NCBI RefSeq assembly: GCF_014502795.1
Contig: NZ_JACVHF010000003.1
Span: forward strand, 186,001 to 250,000
From: Heliobacterium chlorum
GTDB lineage: Bacteria; Bacillota; Desulfitobacteriia; Heliobacteriales; Heliobacteriaceae
Reading direction: 5' to 3'
Length of the DNA stretch: 64,000 nucleotides
The notes beneath the pieces were generated by a model. The model worked only from the letters and a program-made list of their open reading frames with translations, did no database searches and was not told where the DNA came from. Shown here piece after piece: positions 41,860 through 49,707 of this stretch (within the stretch, counting starts at the first letter, position 1; each line of letters opens with the position of its first letter). The position numbers and the translations under genes were made by a program.

Positions 41860-41875
41860 CCGTAATGGGCAGTCT

Positions 41876-43255
41876 CTATTTTCGCCGTTCTGAGATAATT
41901 CTCGCCACATGGACACCGCTTGCACTCGCTTGAGAGAGACCGCGGGTGACACCGGCGCCGTCTCCGATGGCGAACATGTTCGGAATTTCCGTCTCTAGTT
42001 GTTTCGTCAATTTTAGCCGAGAACTATAAAACTTCACTTCTACCCCGTACAATAGCGTATCATTGTTGGCCATGCCTGGAGCGATTTTATCGAGGGCATA
42101 GATCATCTCTACGATGTTGTCCAAGTGCCGTTTCGGCAGTACCAAGCTCAAGTCCCCTGGAGTGGCCTTTAAGGTGGGTTTCGTAAAGCTTTGAGACAGG
42201 CGGTGTTCATTTGTTCTTCGTCCTTTGACCAGATCGCCGAAACGTTGAACTAAGACGCCGCCGCTGAGCAGGTTCGAGAAAGAAGCGATGCGCTTTCCAT
42301 ACTGATGCGGCTCATTGAAGGGTTCTGTAAAGCGGTTGCTCACGAGCAAGGCAAAGTTTGTGTTCTTGCTGTGCAACTTTTCGTCTCGGTAACTGTGGCC
42401 GTTTACGGTAACAATGCCGTCAGTGTTCTCAGCGACAACATATCCCTTGGGGTTCATGCAGAAGGTGCGGACCAGGTCCCCATACTGTTTCGTACGATAG
42501 ACTAGTTTCGCCTCATAAACCTCATCGGTGATATGCTGGAACACTTCCGCCGGAATCTCTACGCGAACACCCACATCGACCTGATTATTGTAGAGACCGA
42601 GGCCCAATTCTTTACATTGGTTCGCAAACAATTCGGAACCGGCCCGTCCCGGGGCGGCGATGAGGTAATCACAGTCGATCCATTCGGGTTGCCCGATATC
42701 GAGTCGGAATCCCTCTCCCTCTTTGCAGATCTTCTGAACACGGGTATTGAAGATGATTTTGACTTTCTCTTTCAGAAATTCATAGATGCTTTTTAAAATC
42801 TCAAGATTATTTTCTGTTCCCAGGTGCCGCACTTGCGCGTCCAGTAAATGCAAGTCGTAAGCGAGGGCTTGTTTGCGGAGGCCGCTGTTTTTTGTGCTAA
42901 AGAGTTCCGACGGTGCCCCGTAGCTCATATTAATCTGGTCCACATAAGCGATCAGATCGAGCACTTCCTGGTCAGGAATATAGTCACTGAGCCAACCGCC
43001 AAATTCAGTCGTGAAATTATATTTTCCATCGGAAAATGCACCGGCTCCACCAAAACCGCGCATGATTCCGCAAGGATTGCATTTGATGCAGTGGGTTACT
43101 TTTTTTTCAGCGATGGGGCATTTACGAGTGTAAATGTCTCTACCTTCTTCGATCATCACGACATTGACGTTCTCGTTTTTAGAAATCAACTCGTAGGCTG
43201 CAAAAATACCGGAAGGTCCACTTCCTATAATGGCTACATCAAACTTAGTTGTCAT
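41876..43255 (-). CDS. FAD-dependent dehydrogenase (COG2509 type)
   Basis: A 459-residue flavoprotein. N-terminal dinucleotide-binding motif DVAIIGSGPSGIFAAYEL, then EKKVTHCIKCNPCGIMRGFGGAGAFSDGKYN with cysteines and the GGAGAFSDGK signature of the COG2509 family, and NMFAIGDGAGVTRGLSQASASG near the C-terminus for the second FAD contact. Substrate unknown. ATG at 43255 after GAGGGG; the open frame to 43393 has no SD. Confidence 0.9.
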   Translation of the reverse strand: MTTKFDVAIIGSGPSGIFAAYELISKNENVNVVMIEEGRDIYTRKCPIAEKKVTHCIKCNPCGIMRGFGGAGAFSDGKYNFTTEFGGWLSDYIPDQEVLDLIAYVDQINMSYGAPSELFSTKNSGLRKQALAYDLHLLDAQVRHLGTENNLEILKSIYEFLKEKVKIIFNTRVQKICKEGEGFRLDIGQPEWIDCDYLIAAPGRAGSELFANQCKELGLGLYNNQVDVGVRVEIPAEVFQHITDEVYEAKLVYRTKQYGDLVRTFCMNPKGYVVAENTDGIVTVNGHSYRDEKLHSKNTNFALLVSNRFTEPFNEPHQYGKRIASFSNLLSGGVLVQRFGDLVKGRRTNEHRLSQSFTKPTLKATPGDLSLVLPKRHLDNIVEMIYALDKIAPGMANNDTLLYGVEVKFYSSRLKLTKQLETEIPNMFAIGDGAGVTRGLSQASASGVHVARIISERRK

Positions 43256-43369
43256 ATGAATCCCCTCGCTCCCTACTATCTTGGTAACAAACCTTACGTA
43301 TTTTACTCGATAGTTCAGCAAAAGTAAATAAAAATCTTTATCTCTATTTCCCTTGTTTACAGGGGAAAT

Positions 43370-43410
43370 AAAAAATCCCACCGCATCCTTCAAAGGAACC
43401 GGCGGGATTA
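43370..43410 (-). terminator. terminator of the sdpRI-like operon
   Basis: AATCCC-x-CCG with CGG-x-GGGATT arms and T6 on the minus strand. Confidence 0.75.
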
Positions 43411-43471
43411 GAGGTATCTTTCGGTTTCAAGTCAGCCTTCCCTATTGAACTTAGGAAAACACTCACTTTGG

Positions 43472-44140
43472 CTAGTTTAGCTGACCCTTTCCTCTTTTTT
43501 GGAAGAGCCACCATGCGTAAATGATCGGCACCAACAGCAGGGACAGAATTACCGTCAAGAATAAAGCCATACCCAGCGTTTCAGAAATAAATGGGGTCAG
43601 CATACCGATGGCGATCATCCCAAAACCACCGGCTACGAAAATACGGCCGCCTAGACGATGGGTTTTTGCCCAGATGTCACGGTCTGCCAATGTCCAAGGC
43701 AAACGAATTCCCATGAAATAGTTCTGTCTCATCCGAGGCATCACATTGCCTAAGATCATAAACAGAAGACCAACGCCGACAGGAACAAGGTAATTCACTC
43801 TGAGGGGAACGCCTAAGCCAATCGCGATTGAAGTAAGCTGAATCACGAAGAAAAAAGCCACAATACTGGACATGACCGTCTGGTAAGTAGAGGTAAATTT
43901 CTCATAATTGAAGGCCATCGGATCAATGCGCCGCATGAGAGGACCCAAAAGGGTAATTAGAAAAATGATGGCTGGTCCAACCGTGAGCATTTCCAATTTG
44001 GTCCCCAAGCGATCCGCTTCCCCGGCGAAGTTCCAGTGGACCGGGACTTGTTCAGGCAAATGAGGATAGGCCATCACAGAGACCAGGAGTGCTGCCGCAA
44101 ATAGGATCGTCTGAAACCAAAAATGGGCACTACGATTCAT
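43472..44140 (-). CDS. SdpI-family membrane protein (DUF1648 plus SdpI)
   Basis: A 222-residue membrane protein with six helices. The N-terminal DUF1648 motif is YPHLPEQVPVHWNFAGEADR; the C-terminal SdpI part has RQNYFMGIRLPWTLADRDIWAKTHRLGGRIF. In B. subtilis SdpI protects against the SDP toxin and inactivates the SdpR repressor by holding it at the membrane. It overlaps the ArsR-type gene by 4 bases. No toxin gene (sdpC) is near, so the role may be immunity only or regulation. Confidence 0.9.
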   Translation of the reverse strand: MNRSAHFWFQTILFAAALLVSVMAYPHLPEQVPVHWNFAGEADRLGTKLEMLTVGPAIIFLITLLGPLMRRIDPMAFNYEKFTSTYQTVMSSIVAFFFVIQLTSIAIGLGVPLRVNYLVPVGVGLLFMILGNVMPRMRQNYFMGIRLPWTLADRDIWAKTHRLGGRIFVAGGFGMIAIGMLTPFISETLGMALFLTVILSLLLVPIIYAWWLFQKRGKGQLN

Positions 44141-44433
44141 TGATTATCCTCCTCTCGGGAGACCTGCCGCGACTCACCGCGGTCAGTCATCTCCAGCATC
44201 CAACTCAATACATCTTGAAAAACAGTGGTATTAAGACTGTAAAAAATCTGTTGTCCCCTTCGATCGTCGAGAACAAGACCAGCCGCCTTCAATGTTTGCA
44301 AGTGGTGAGAGATGCTCGGTTTAGAAATGTGAAAGGGTTCGGCCAACTCGCCGGCACTCTTTTCCCCTTGCCGAAGCAAAGTTAGAATTGCCCGGCGCGT
44401 CGGATCGGAAAGTGCGGAAAAGATCTGGTTCAT
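44137..44433 (-). CDS. ArsR-family (SdpR-like) repressor
   Basis: A 98-residue winged helix: ALSDPTRRAILTLLRQGEKSAGELAEPFHISKPSISHHLQTLKAAGLV and GQQIFYSL. It has no cysteine, so it does not sense metals in the ArsR way, matching SdpR/autorepressor relatives. ATG at 44433 after GGAGGGAGG. First gene of a two-gene operon with sdpI. Confidence 0.9.
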   Translation of the reverse strand: MNQIFSALSDPTRRAILTLLRQGEKSAGELAEPFHISKPSISHHLQTLKAAGLVLDDRRGQQIFYSLNTTVFQDVLSWMLEMTDRGESRQVSREEDNQ

Positions 44434-44458
44434 GAGGCCCTCCCTCCTGGGCTAATAA

Positions 44459-44511
44459 TTAGATGATTGTCTAACTATCTAAATTCTATTCTGGCTGATT
44501 CCTGATGTCAA
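44459..44511 (-). promoter_or_regulatory. sdpR promoter and inverted-repeat operator
   Basis: Minus strand: TTGACA (44506-44511), 17-base spacer, TAGAAT (44483-44488). Directly downstream TTAGAT-N12-ATCTAA (44459-44482) covers the expected start of transcription; probable SdpR-like site. Confidence 0.7.
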
Positions 44512-44622
44512 CTTTTTTACGAGATTCAACCGTGGAAAATTTTGTTAACCTTTGCCGAGGTTCACTCATAGTCTATGGCAAACCATTTAATCTAAGGTAG
44601 ATGAAGGAGTGTGTGTCCCCTC

Positions 44623-45126
44623 ATGTATGAAGACGACTTTTATGTGACACAAGTCCCCCCTCCAGGACCGGACTTATTTGGTCAAGGGGGAACTGTTCCT
44701 TTGTACCGCTACTATAATCCAACCATCACCGATCATTTCTATACGACCAACTTCGGCGAACTTGGTCGCGGCCGGAACGGGTATAACTTCGAAGGAATCG
44801 CCTGCTATGTCCTAGCTAGGCAACGGGGCGGAACGGTACCGCTCTACCGTTACTGGAACCCTACAATCGGCGACCATTTTTATACGACCAACTACGGAGA
44901 GCTCGGTGCCGGCGGATCTGGCTATATCTTCGAGGGAATCCAATGTTATGTATACCCGACGCAGAGACCTCGAACAGTCCCCCTTTACCGCTATTGGAAT
45001 GCCGCTTTAGGCGATCACTTTTATACGACGAACTACAATGAACTCGGACCCGGGCGTTCCGGCTATGTCTTTGAAGGAATTCAGTGTTATGTCTTTCCTG
45101 CGTTCCCTTTCGGCGGTAGACGATAG
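44623..45126 (+). CDS. triple-repeat DUF5648-like protein
   Basis: A 167-residue protein made of three copies of a 39-residue unit. Each unit runs VPLYRYWNPTIGDHFYTT, NYGELG, then GYIFEGIQCYV, with small changes. The unit matches the DUF5648-type repeat usually seen in secreted proteins. Here there is no signal peptide. ATG at 44623 or GTG at 44611; AAGGAG lies at 44604-44609. Function unknown; glycan or surface binding is possible. It is bounded by terminators and lies alone. Confidence 0.8.
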   Translation: MYEDDFYVTQVPPPGPDLFGQGGTVPLYRYYNPTITDHFYTTNFGELGRGRNGYNFEGIACYVLARQRGGTVPLYRYWNPTIGDHFYTTNYGELGAGGSGYIFEGIQCYVYPTQRPRTVPLYRYWNAALGDHFYTTNYNELGPGRSGYVFEGIQCYVFPAFPFGGRR

Positions 45127-45140
45127 TCTCCATGAAGAAA

Positions 45141-45175
45141 AAAGGCTGCTCAAAAAACAATTTTGAGCAGCCTTT
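45141..45175. terminator. bidirectional terminator between convergent genes
   Basis: Perfect 15-bp stem (45141-45155 with 45161-45175). T-runs on both strands serve the DUF5648-like and methyltransferase genes. Confidence 0.85.
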
Positions 45176-45196
45176 CTAGAGTTCAGTCAACATGAG

Positions 45197-46192
45197 CTAT
45201 AGCGAAAAAATCGATGCTTCATTCGCTTCTTCACCCTTTTTCTCTTTTTGTTTTTGAAAGGCCAGGGTGTTTCTCTCCCAGAAGACCCCGTCAGTATAAC
45301 CTTGAATACTTTTGTCTGTTTCGGCCATCTCTAGTCGTTTCAGAGCCAGGCATCCGTATCCTTCGTTACAGTCGACGGCGATGAAGTTCCGGTTGAGTTT
45401 TTTGGCTACCACAGCGGTTGTGCCGGAACCGACGAAGGGATCGAAAACCACATCCCCTTCATTTGTGCTGGCTAACATGATTTTGGCCACCAGTTTCTCC
45501 GGTTTCTGTGTGGGATGGTCCGTATTTTCGGGCATCGACCAAAAAGGAACGCTGATATCGGTCCACAAATTTGACGGATAGGTCTCCTTAAAGTTGCCCC
45601 CCTTCGTCTCTTCCCAATCCTTCGGTTTTCCATTTTCACGGTAGGGAGCAATGACACGCCGTTTTAGCTTTACAGCATCCGGATTAAAGGTATACTGTTT
45701 GCTCTTAGTGGCAAACCAGATGTCTTCACAAGAATTCTTCCAGTTCGATTTGGCACCTCGTCCTTTTTCCCGCTCCCAGGTAATTCGATTTTGGATGATC
45801 AGATACTTCGCCAAAACCGTATGAATCGATACAGATGTCTTCCAGTCTCCGCATACATAGACCGAAGCATTTGGCTTTAATGTTGGCAATAGCCGGATAA
45901 ACCATGAATCAAACCAAAGGGTATAGGCATCCACATCGGTGCCGTTAAAGGACAAGCCGTGAAATTCTTTGCTCAGGTTATAAGGTGGATCGAGGAAAAG
46001 TAAATCGACTGAATTCCGGGGAACCGCGTCGACGACATCCATGATGTCTCCGTGGGTGATTTTATTCAAAAATTCCTTTTCGCTGTGAAAGGGCGCCCTT
46101 GCCAACTGGCTGGCATACTGTATGTATTCCTCTTCTGATAGTGTAACCGTCCGATTACGTCCGGCTCGTTGTTTTTCTGTAGATACAACCAC
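45197..46192 (-). CDS. site-specific DNA methyltransferase, beta class, orphan
   Basis: A 331-residue N6-adenine or N4-cytosine DNA methyltransferase. Motif IV LDPPYNLS (68-71 for DPPY) comes before motif I DPFVGSGTTAVVA (about 257-267), the beta-class order, with the target-recognition region between. SDHPTQKPEKL-like NTDHPTQKPEKLV precedes motif I as usual. GTG at 46192 after GGAGGAGG. No restriction endonuclease gene is next to it. Target sequence unknown. Confidence 0.92.
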   Translation of the reverse strand: MVVSTEKQRAGRNRTVTLSEEEYIQYASQLARAPFHSEKEFLNKITHGDIMDVVDAVPRNSVDLLFLDPPYNLSKEFHGLSFNGTDVDAYTLWFDSWFIRLLPTLKPNASVYVCGDWKTSVSIHTVLAKYLIIQNRITWEREKGRGAKSNWKNSCEDIWFATKSKQYTFNPDAVKLKRRVIAPYRENGKPKDWEETKGGNFKETYPSNLWTDISVPFWSMPENTDHPTQKPEKLVAKIMLASTNEGDVVFDPFVGSGTTAVVAKKLNRNFIAVDCNEGYGCLALKRLEMAETDKSIQGYTDGVFWERNTLAFQKQKEKKGEEANEASIFSL

Positions 46193-46310
46193 GCTTTCTC
46201 CTCCTCCATACTATTATTATAACAGAACCAGACCCGAGGATAGACTGCTTTGTCTGAGTATAAAAAGTCAGGCTCCATCGGGTTCGCGCTTTGTTTTTAC
46301 TGATTTATCG

Positions 46311-46335
46311 AAAAAAAAGCCGGGCTTGCGCCCGG
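46311..46335 (-). terminator. terminator downstream of the remnant gene
   Basis: CCGGGC-TTGC-GCCCGG followed by T8 on the minus strand. Confidence 0.85.
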
Positions 46336-46340
46336 ACTGA

Positions 46341-46560
46341 TCAAGCCTGAATCAGGCCTAACCACTGCCAATAGGGAATACTTAATACAATCCCAATGAG
46401 GACGACTGCTGCATTGCATCACATACATTGCATCCCCTTGGTCGCCATGTTCAAACAGCAATGCGCCGGCAGGATAAGTCAAGCGCTCCAACTGCCCATA
46501 GAGGCGAGCCTGATCCACCGTCGACATGCCTTCGAATATTTTAACGGATCGTAAATCCAA
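46341..46560 (-). pseudogene. deletion remnant of a cyclic-nucleotide-binding-domain transporter
   Basis: The first about 48 codons after TTG 46560 read LRSVKIFEGMSTVDQARLYG through PAGALLFEHGDQGDAMYVM, the start of a CNMP/cAMP-binding domain. The frame is then lost. A shifted frame gives AVVLIGIVLSIPYWQWLGL and a stop at 46341, which looks like the last helix of an SLC13/DASS-type transporter. The middle is missing. Two GATGCAATG copies (46412-46420 and 46426-46434 on the complementary strand) mark the junction. The fusion parent is inferred. Confidence 0.6.
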
Positions 46561-46564
46561 TGGT

Positions 46565-47392
46565 TTAGATCTCTTTCGAAACCGTTTGTATCGTCTCAGC
46601 GGCTGTAGCCAGTTGTTCCATCGCTTCCGAGATCTGTTGAGTGGCTTGGGCTTGGGCAGAACTAAGCCCCTCTGCTTGGTTGATCTTGTCAACCATATGG
46701 AGAATTTCACCAGCAATCGTCTGTAGAATATCTTTTATTTCTTTGACTGATTTCTCGCTGTCGAGAGACATCTTCCGTATTTCACCGGCCACGACGGAAA
46801 ACCCTCGACCATGTTCACCGGCTCGAGCTGATTCAATGGAAGCGTTTAATCCCAACAAGTTGGTTCTGGAGGCGATGCCGGTAATAAATTTTAAGATGTC
46901 ATCGGTTTTCTTGAGATGTTGCAATACAGTTTGGCTGGAACCTTTCAGATCTGATAACTGCTTAGCCAGATTCCCGGCATTGGCAGCCACCTCCTGTGTT
47001 GTCGCGGTAATTTCCTCTGTCGACGAAGCCACTGTTTGGGATACATCCTGCATTTCTAAATTATTGGCTAAGTTTTGAGCGTAGGCGATCGTGCCAATCA
47101 CTTGACCCTGTTCGTCTGTTACGGGCCGAGTGACCAGTTTTACTGGAAATCCATACTCTTCTTTGGTCAAAACTTTCGTCATCGGTTGTCCAGAAGACAT
47201 CGTTTCCTCAAGGGGATCGCCCGGTTTGACGGGATCGCCGGGATGGATGCGCGTATTGATCGATCGGCTCGCTTCATAAGTAAGATACTTATGTCTATCG
47301 GTCACCATGATGACACAATCATAAGGCAAGATCGATCTCATAATGGATGCATAACGAGCTAATTGTTCCATCTCTTTCTGACCGCCCATCAT
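46565..47392 (-). CDS. soluble methyl-accepting chemotaxis-type protein
   Basis: A 275-residue receptor without membrane segments. The N-terminal ~115 residues form a PAS-like sensor with [18 protein letters not shown] and [19 protein letters not shown]. The C-terminal signalling domain is short: [36 protein letters not shown] carries the conserved hairpin tip. Length is far below classical MCPs. ATG at 47392 after AAAGGAG. Cytoplasmic redox or small-molecule sensing is inference. Confidence 0.85.
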   Translation of the reverse strand: MMGGQKEMEQLARYASIMRSILPYDCVIMVTDRHKYLTYEASRSINTRIHPGDPVKPGDPLEETMSSGQPMTKVLTKEEYGFPVKLVTRPVTDEQGQVIGTIAYAQNLANNLEMQDVSQTVASSTEEITATTQEVAANAGNLAKQLSDLKGSSQTVLQHLKKTDDILKFITGIASRTNLLGLNASIESARAGEHGRGFSVVAGEIRKMSLDSEKSVKEIKDILQTIAGEILHMVDKINQAEGLSSAQAQATQQISEAMEQLATAAETIQTVSKEI

Positions 47393-47483
47393 TTCCACTC
47401 CTTTGATTCTTCAAAAAATGTTTAATTCTGTTTAGAATTTATTTCGCCATAGTCAAATATTTTCCTCTTTTATGTAACCGAAT

Positions 47484-47522
47484 AAAAAAACCTGCCGGAA
47501 GCATAGCTCCCAGGCAGGTTTT
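47484..47522 (-). terminator. terminator of the panE-like gene
   Basis: AACCTGCC and GGCAGGTT arms with T7 on the minus strand. Confidence 0.85.
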
Positions 47523-47582
47523 AGGACGAATCCGTTTTCATAAAAACTTGTGAATTGATTGGTCACGAGTGTTTGATTTGTT

Positions 47583-48524
47583 TTACATTGACAATGGCTT
47601 TAGGTACTCATAGACCTTTTCATGGGCAGGTGTCGGAACCCCTAACGCTCGACCTGTTCGGACAATGTAGCCGGAGAAGGCTTCCAGTTCAGTTCTCGAT
47701 CCTTTTTCGAAATCCCGTTGCATCGACGTGGTACTCTCAGGAGCGAATGTATCTACCGACGCCATCGTCTTTTTCACAATAGCCTCATCGAGGTGGACTC
47801 CTTTAGCCTTCGCGACGGCGTAAACTTCCTCCATCATGGTCAAGAGCATGGCCCGTTGTTCTGGATTCGCCGCGATGGCTCCCACCGATTTTTGAAAGAA
47901 GGACGTGATCCCTCCTAGAGAGCAGATCAAGAGATACTTTGACCACACTGCCCCTTCCGCATCGGCAACAAATTTCGCTGTAATATCAGCTTGACGGAAA
48001 AGCGTAGCGAGCGAGTCCCGTTGATCTTGGGAGATTTCCGGAAGGCTGGCACCTTTATCAGCCCCGAAGACGATGCGAGGAACTCCGCCCCCCTGGCTGA
48101 TCACGCCAGGTGATTCGATCTTCGAGAAAATATAACAACAACCGTTGAGAACTTTTCCTTGCGGCAACAACGCTCGTAGTCGTTCTGCATGGTCAACACC
48201 GTTCAGAAGCGGCAGTACCAGTGTTTCCGGCTTCAATAGCGGGACGATTTGTTGGGCTGCCGTTTCTAAATCATAGGTTTTCACGCAAAAAAGAACGAAG
48301 TCGACCGTTCCAATTTCACCGGGATCTTGAACCGCCCCCGTTGGATAAGCGACAAACTTTTCTTCATTGCTCTTCACGGTCAACCCTTGCTCTTGCATAG
48401 CTTTTAAATGTTCGCCCCGGGCAATAAAGTACACTTCATGATCTTGCGAATTACCAAAGGCGTAGGCCAATTTCCCGCCAAAAAAGCCCCCTACGCCACC
48501 CATTCCAATGACTGCAATACGCAT
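47583..48524 (-). CDS. panE: 2-dehydropantoate 2-reductase family protein
   Basis: A 313-residue ApbA/PanE-type enzyme. N-terminal NADPH site MRIAVIGMGGVGGFFGGKLA, then KTYDLETAAQQIVPLL and LNGVDH; the C-terminal helical domain has SKYLLICSLGGITSFF, where Lys is the expected catalytic residue, and STTSMQRDFEKGSRTELEAFSG. It reduces ketopantoate to pantoate in coenzyme A synthesis. Related ketoacid reductases cannot be ruled out. Confidence 0.88.
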   Translation of the reverse strand: MRIAVIGMGGVGGFFGGKLAYAFGNSQDHEVYFIARGEHLKAMQEQGLTVKSNEEKFVAYPTGAVQDPGEIGTVDFVLFCVKTYDLETAAQQIVPLLKPETLVLPLLNGVDHAERLRALLPQGKVLNGCCYIFSKIESPGVISQGGGVPRIVFGADKGASLPEISQDQRDSLATLFRQADITAKFVADAEGAVWSKYLLICSLGGITSFFQKSVGAIAANPEQRAMLLTMMEEVYAVAKAKGVHLDEAIVKKTMASVDTFAPESTTSMQRDFEKGSRTELEAFSGYIVRTGRALGVPTPAHEKVYEYLKPLSM

Positions 48525-48543
48525 AAACAGCCTCCTTTTTTGA

Positions 48544-49551
48544 TTAAAATCGATTTCTCGTTATGGCAGTTAAGAAATCACCGATAGCTTTCGCAAATTT
48601 CACGGGCTCTTCGAAGTGGGCCATATGGCCACTACTTTGAAATAGCACTAGTTTTGAACGAGGGATTCGCTGTTGCATCTCCTCTGCGTACTTAACAGGA
48701 CAGACGAAGTCCTTGACACCAGCAAGGATCAACGTGGGAACTCCGATCAAAGAAAGGCGATCACGGGTATCAAAAATGCCCATGTTTTGATAAAAGCCTT
48801 TATTCGGCCCCAGGGAGAAATGGATCTGTTTCAAGACCGGATCGATTTCGCCCTTATGATGATCATAATCGGCAAAATAGAACCCTACACATTTTTGAAA
48901 AGCTTGAGCCGCTTGCTCATCCGTGGTCGCCAATGTCGATTCCCGCAACCCCATCAAAGCCTGCCAGAACCAGGGGCGATCGATGAACCAGAAGAGATTT
49001 GCTGACACATCGCGCTTGTAGACGTCATCTGTAGTCGGTGTCGTCCCATACAAGATGAGACCGTTGAGATGATTTGGATATTGAATCGCGTACAACTGCG
49101 CCACCATTCCTCCATGGGAGTGACCAAGGAGGTAAAACTTGTCCAACTGAAGGTACTGTCGAAGTTTTTCCATGTCGTCCACATACCGGGAGAAACTGTA
49201 ATCGGATAAGTTCTTCAGTCGTTCCGAGTTTCCAGTTCCTACCGGATCAAAGTAGACCATGGTGAATTCTTTTTCTACTTCCGGCATCTTGAGATAAGCT
49301 CCCCCGAAACCAGGTCCGCCTGGATGGGCGAGACAGACCGGCCCTTTCCCAGACACATAGTAGGTAAGGGTCGCACCGTTGATAGTCACCTGGTGCTCTC
49401 CCGGAAGCAGTTTTTCTGTAGGTTTCTCTACAGAAGTTGTCTTATTGTTCGAGGCCAAATATGTACTGGAGTTTGCCAGAACCGCTAAGGATAAGTTGCA
49501 CCACAAGCACAAAGCAACGATCGGAATGATTACACCTCTAATATATCTCAT
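48544..49551 (-). CDS. secreted alpha/beta hydrolase (S33 proline-iminopeptidase-like)
   Basis: A 335-residue protein with an N-terminal signal peptide (hydrophobic core at about 8-25, then SLAVLANS). The fold motifs are HPGGPGFGG (oxyanion loop), DPVGTGNS, nucleophile elbow GHSHGG, acid in GVKDFVCP and the final histidine in SGHMAHFEEP. It probably cleaves an ester or peptide outside the membrane. Start ATG at 49551. It lies 19 bases upstream of panE on the same strand, so one transcript is likely. Confidence 0.85.
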   Translation of the reverse strand: MRYIRGVIIPIVALCLWCNLSLAVLANSSTYLASNNKTTSVEKPTEKLLPGEHQVTINGATLTYYVSGKGPVCLAHPGGPGFGGAYLKMPEVEKEFTMVYFDPVGTGNSERLKNLSDYSFSRYVDDMEKLRQYLQLDKFYLLGHSHGGMVAQLYAIQYPNHLNGLILYGTTPTTDDVYKRDVSANLFWFIDRPWFWQALMGLRESTLATTDEQAAQAFQKCVGFYFADYDHHKGEIDPVLKQIHFSLGPNKGFYQNMGIFDTRDRLSLIGVPTLILAGVKDFVCPVKYAEEMQQRIPRSKLVLFQSSGHMAHFEEPVKFAKAIGDFLTAITRNRF

Positions 49552-49627
49552 GAGATCAGTGTCTGCGCCTCCCCTTGCTTCTGATCGTATTCAATTTCAT
49601 TTTATCAGCTTTTATGATATTTGGCAT

Positions 49628-49663
49628 AAAAAAAGCGTCGGCCAAGTGGGCGACGCTTTTCTA
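49628..49663 (-). terminator. terminator of the chemoreceptor gene
   Basis: AAAGCGTCG and CGACGCTTT arms with T-runs on both strands, T7 on the minus strand. Confidence 0.85.
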
Positions 49664-49707
49664 TCTGGGGATTACTATCGGGATTTTCTAGTACGTGGGA
49701 AGAACTT

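Noticed and set aside
44137-46192. A defence island or restriction-modification system
   Set aside because: Only a methyltransferase is present; neighbours show no nuclease, toxin or defence motifs.
46297-46716. An intact 139-residue protein on the minus strand
   Set aside because: Its first 50 residues are a shifted frame of the chemoreceptor gene and the rest is the deletion remnant.
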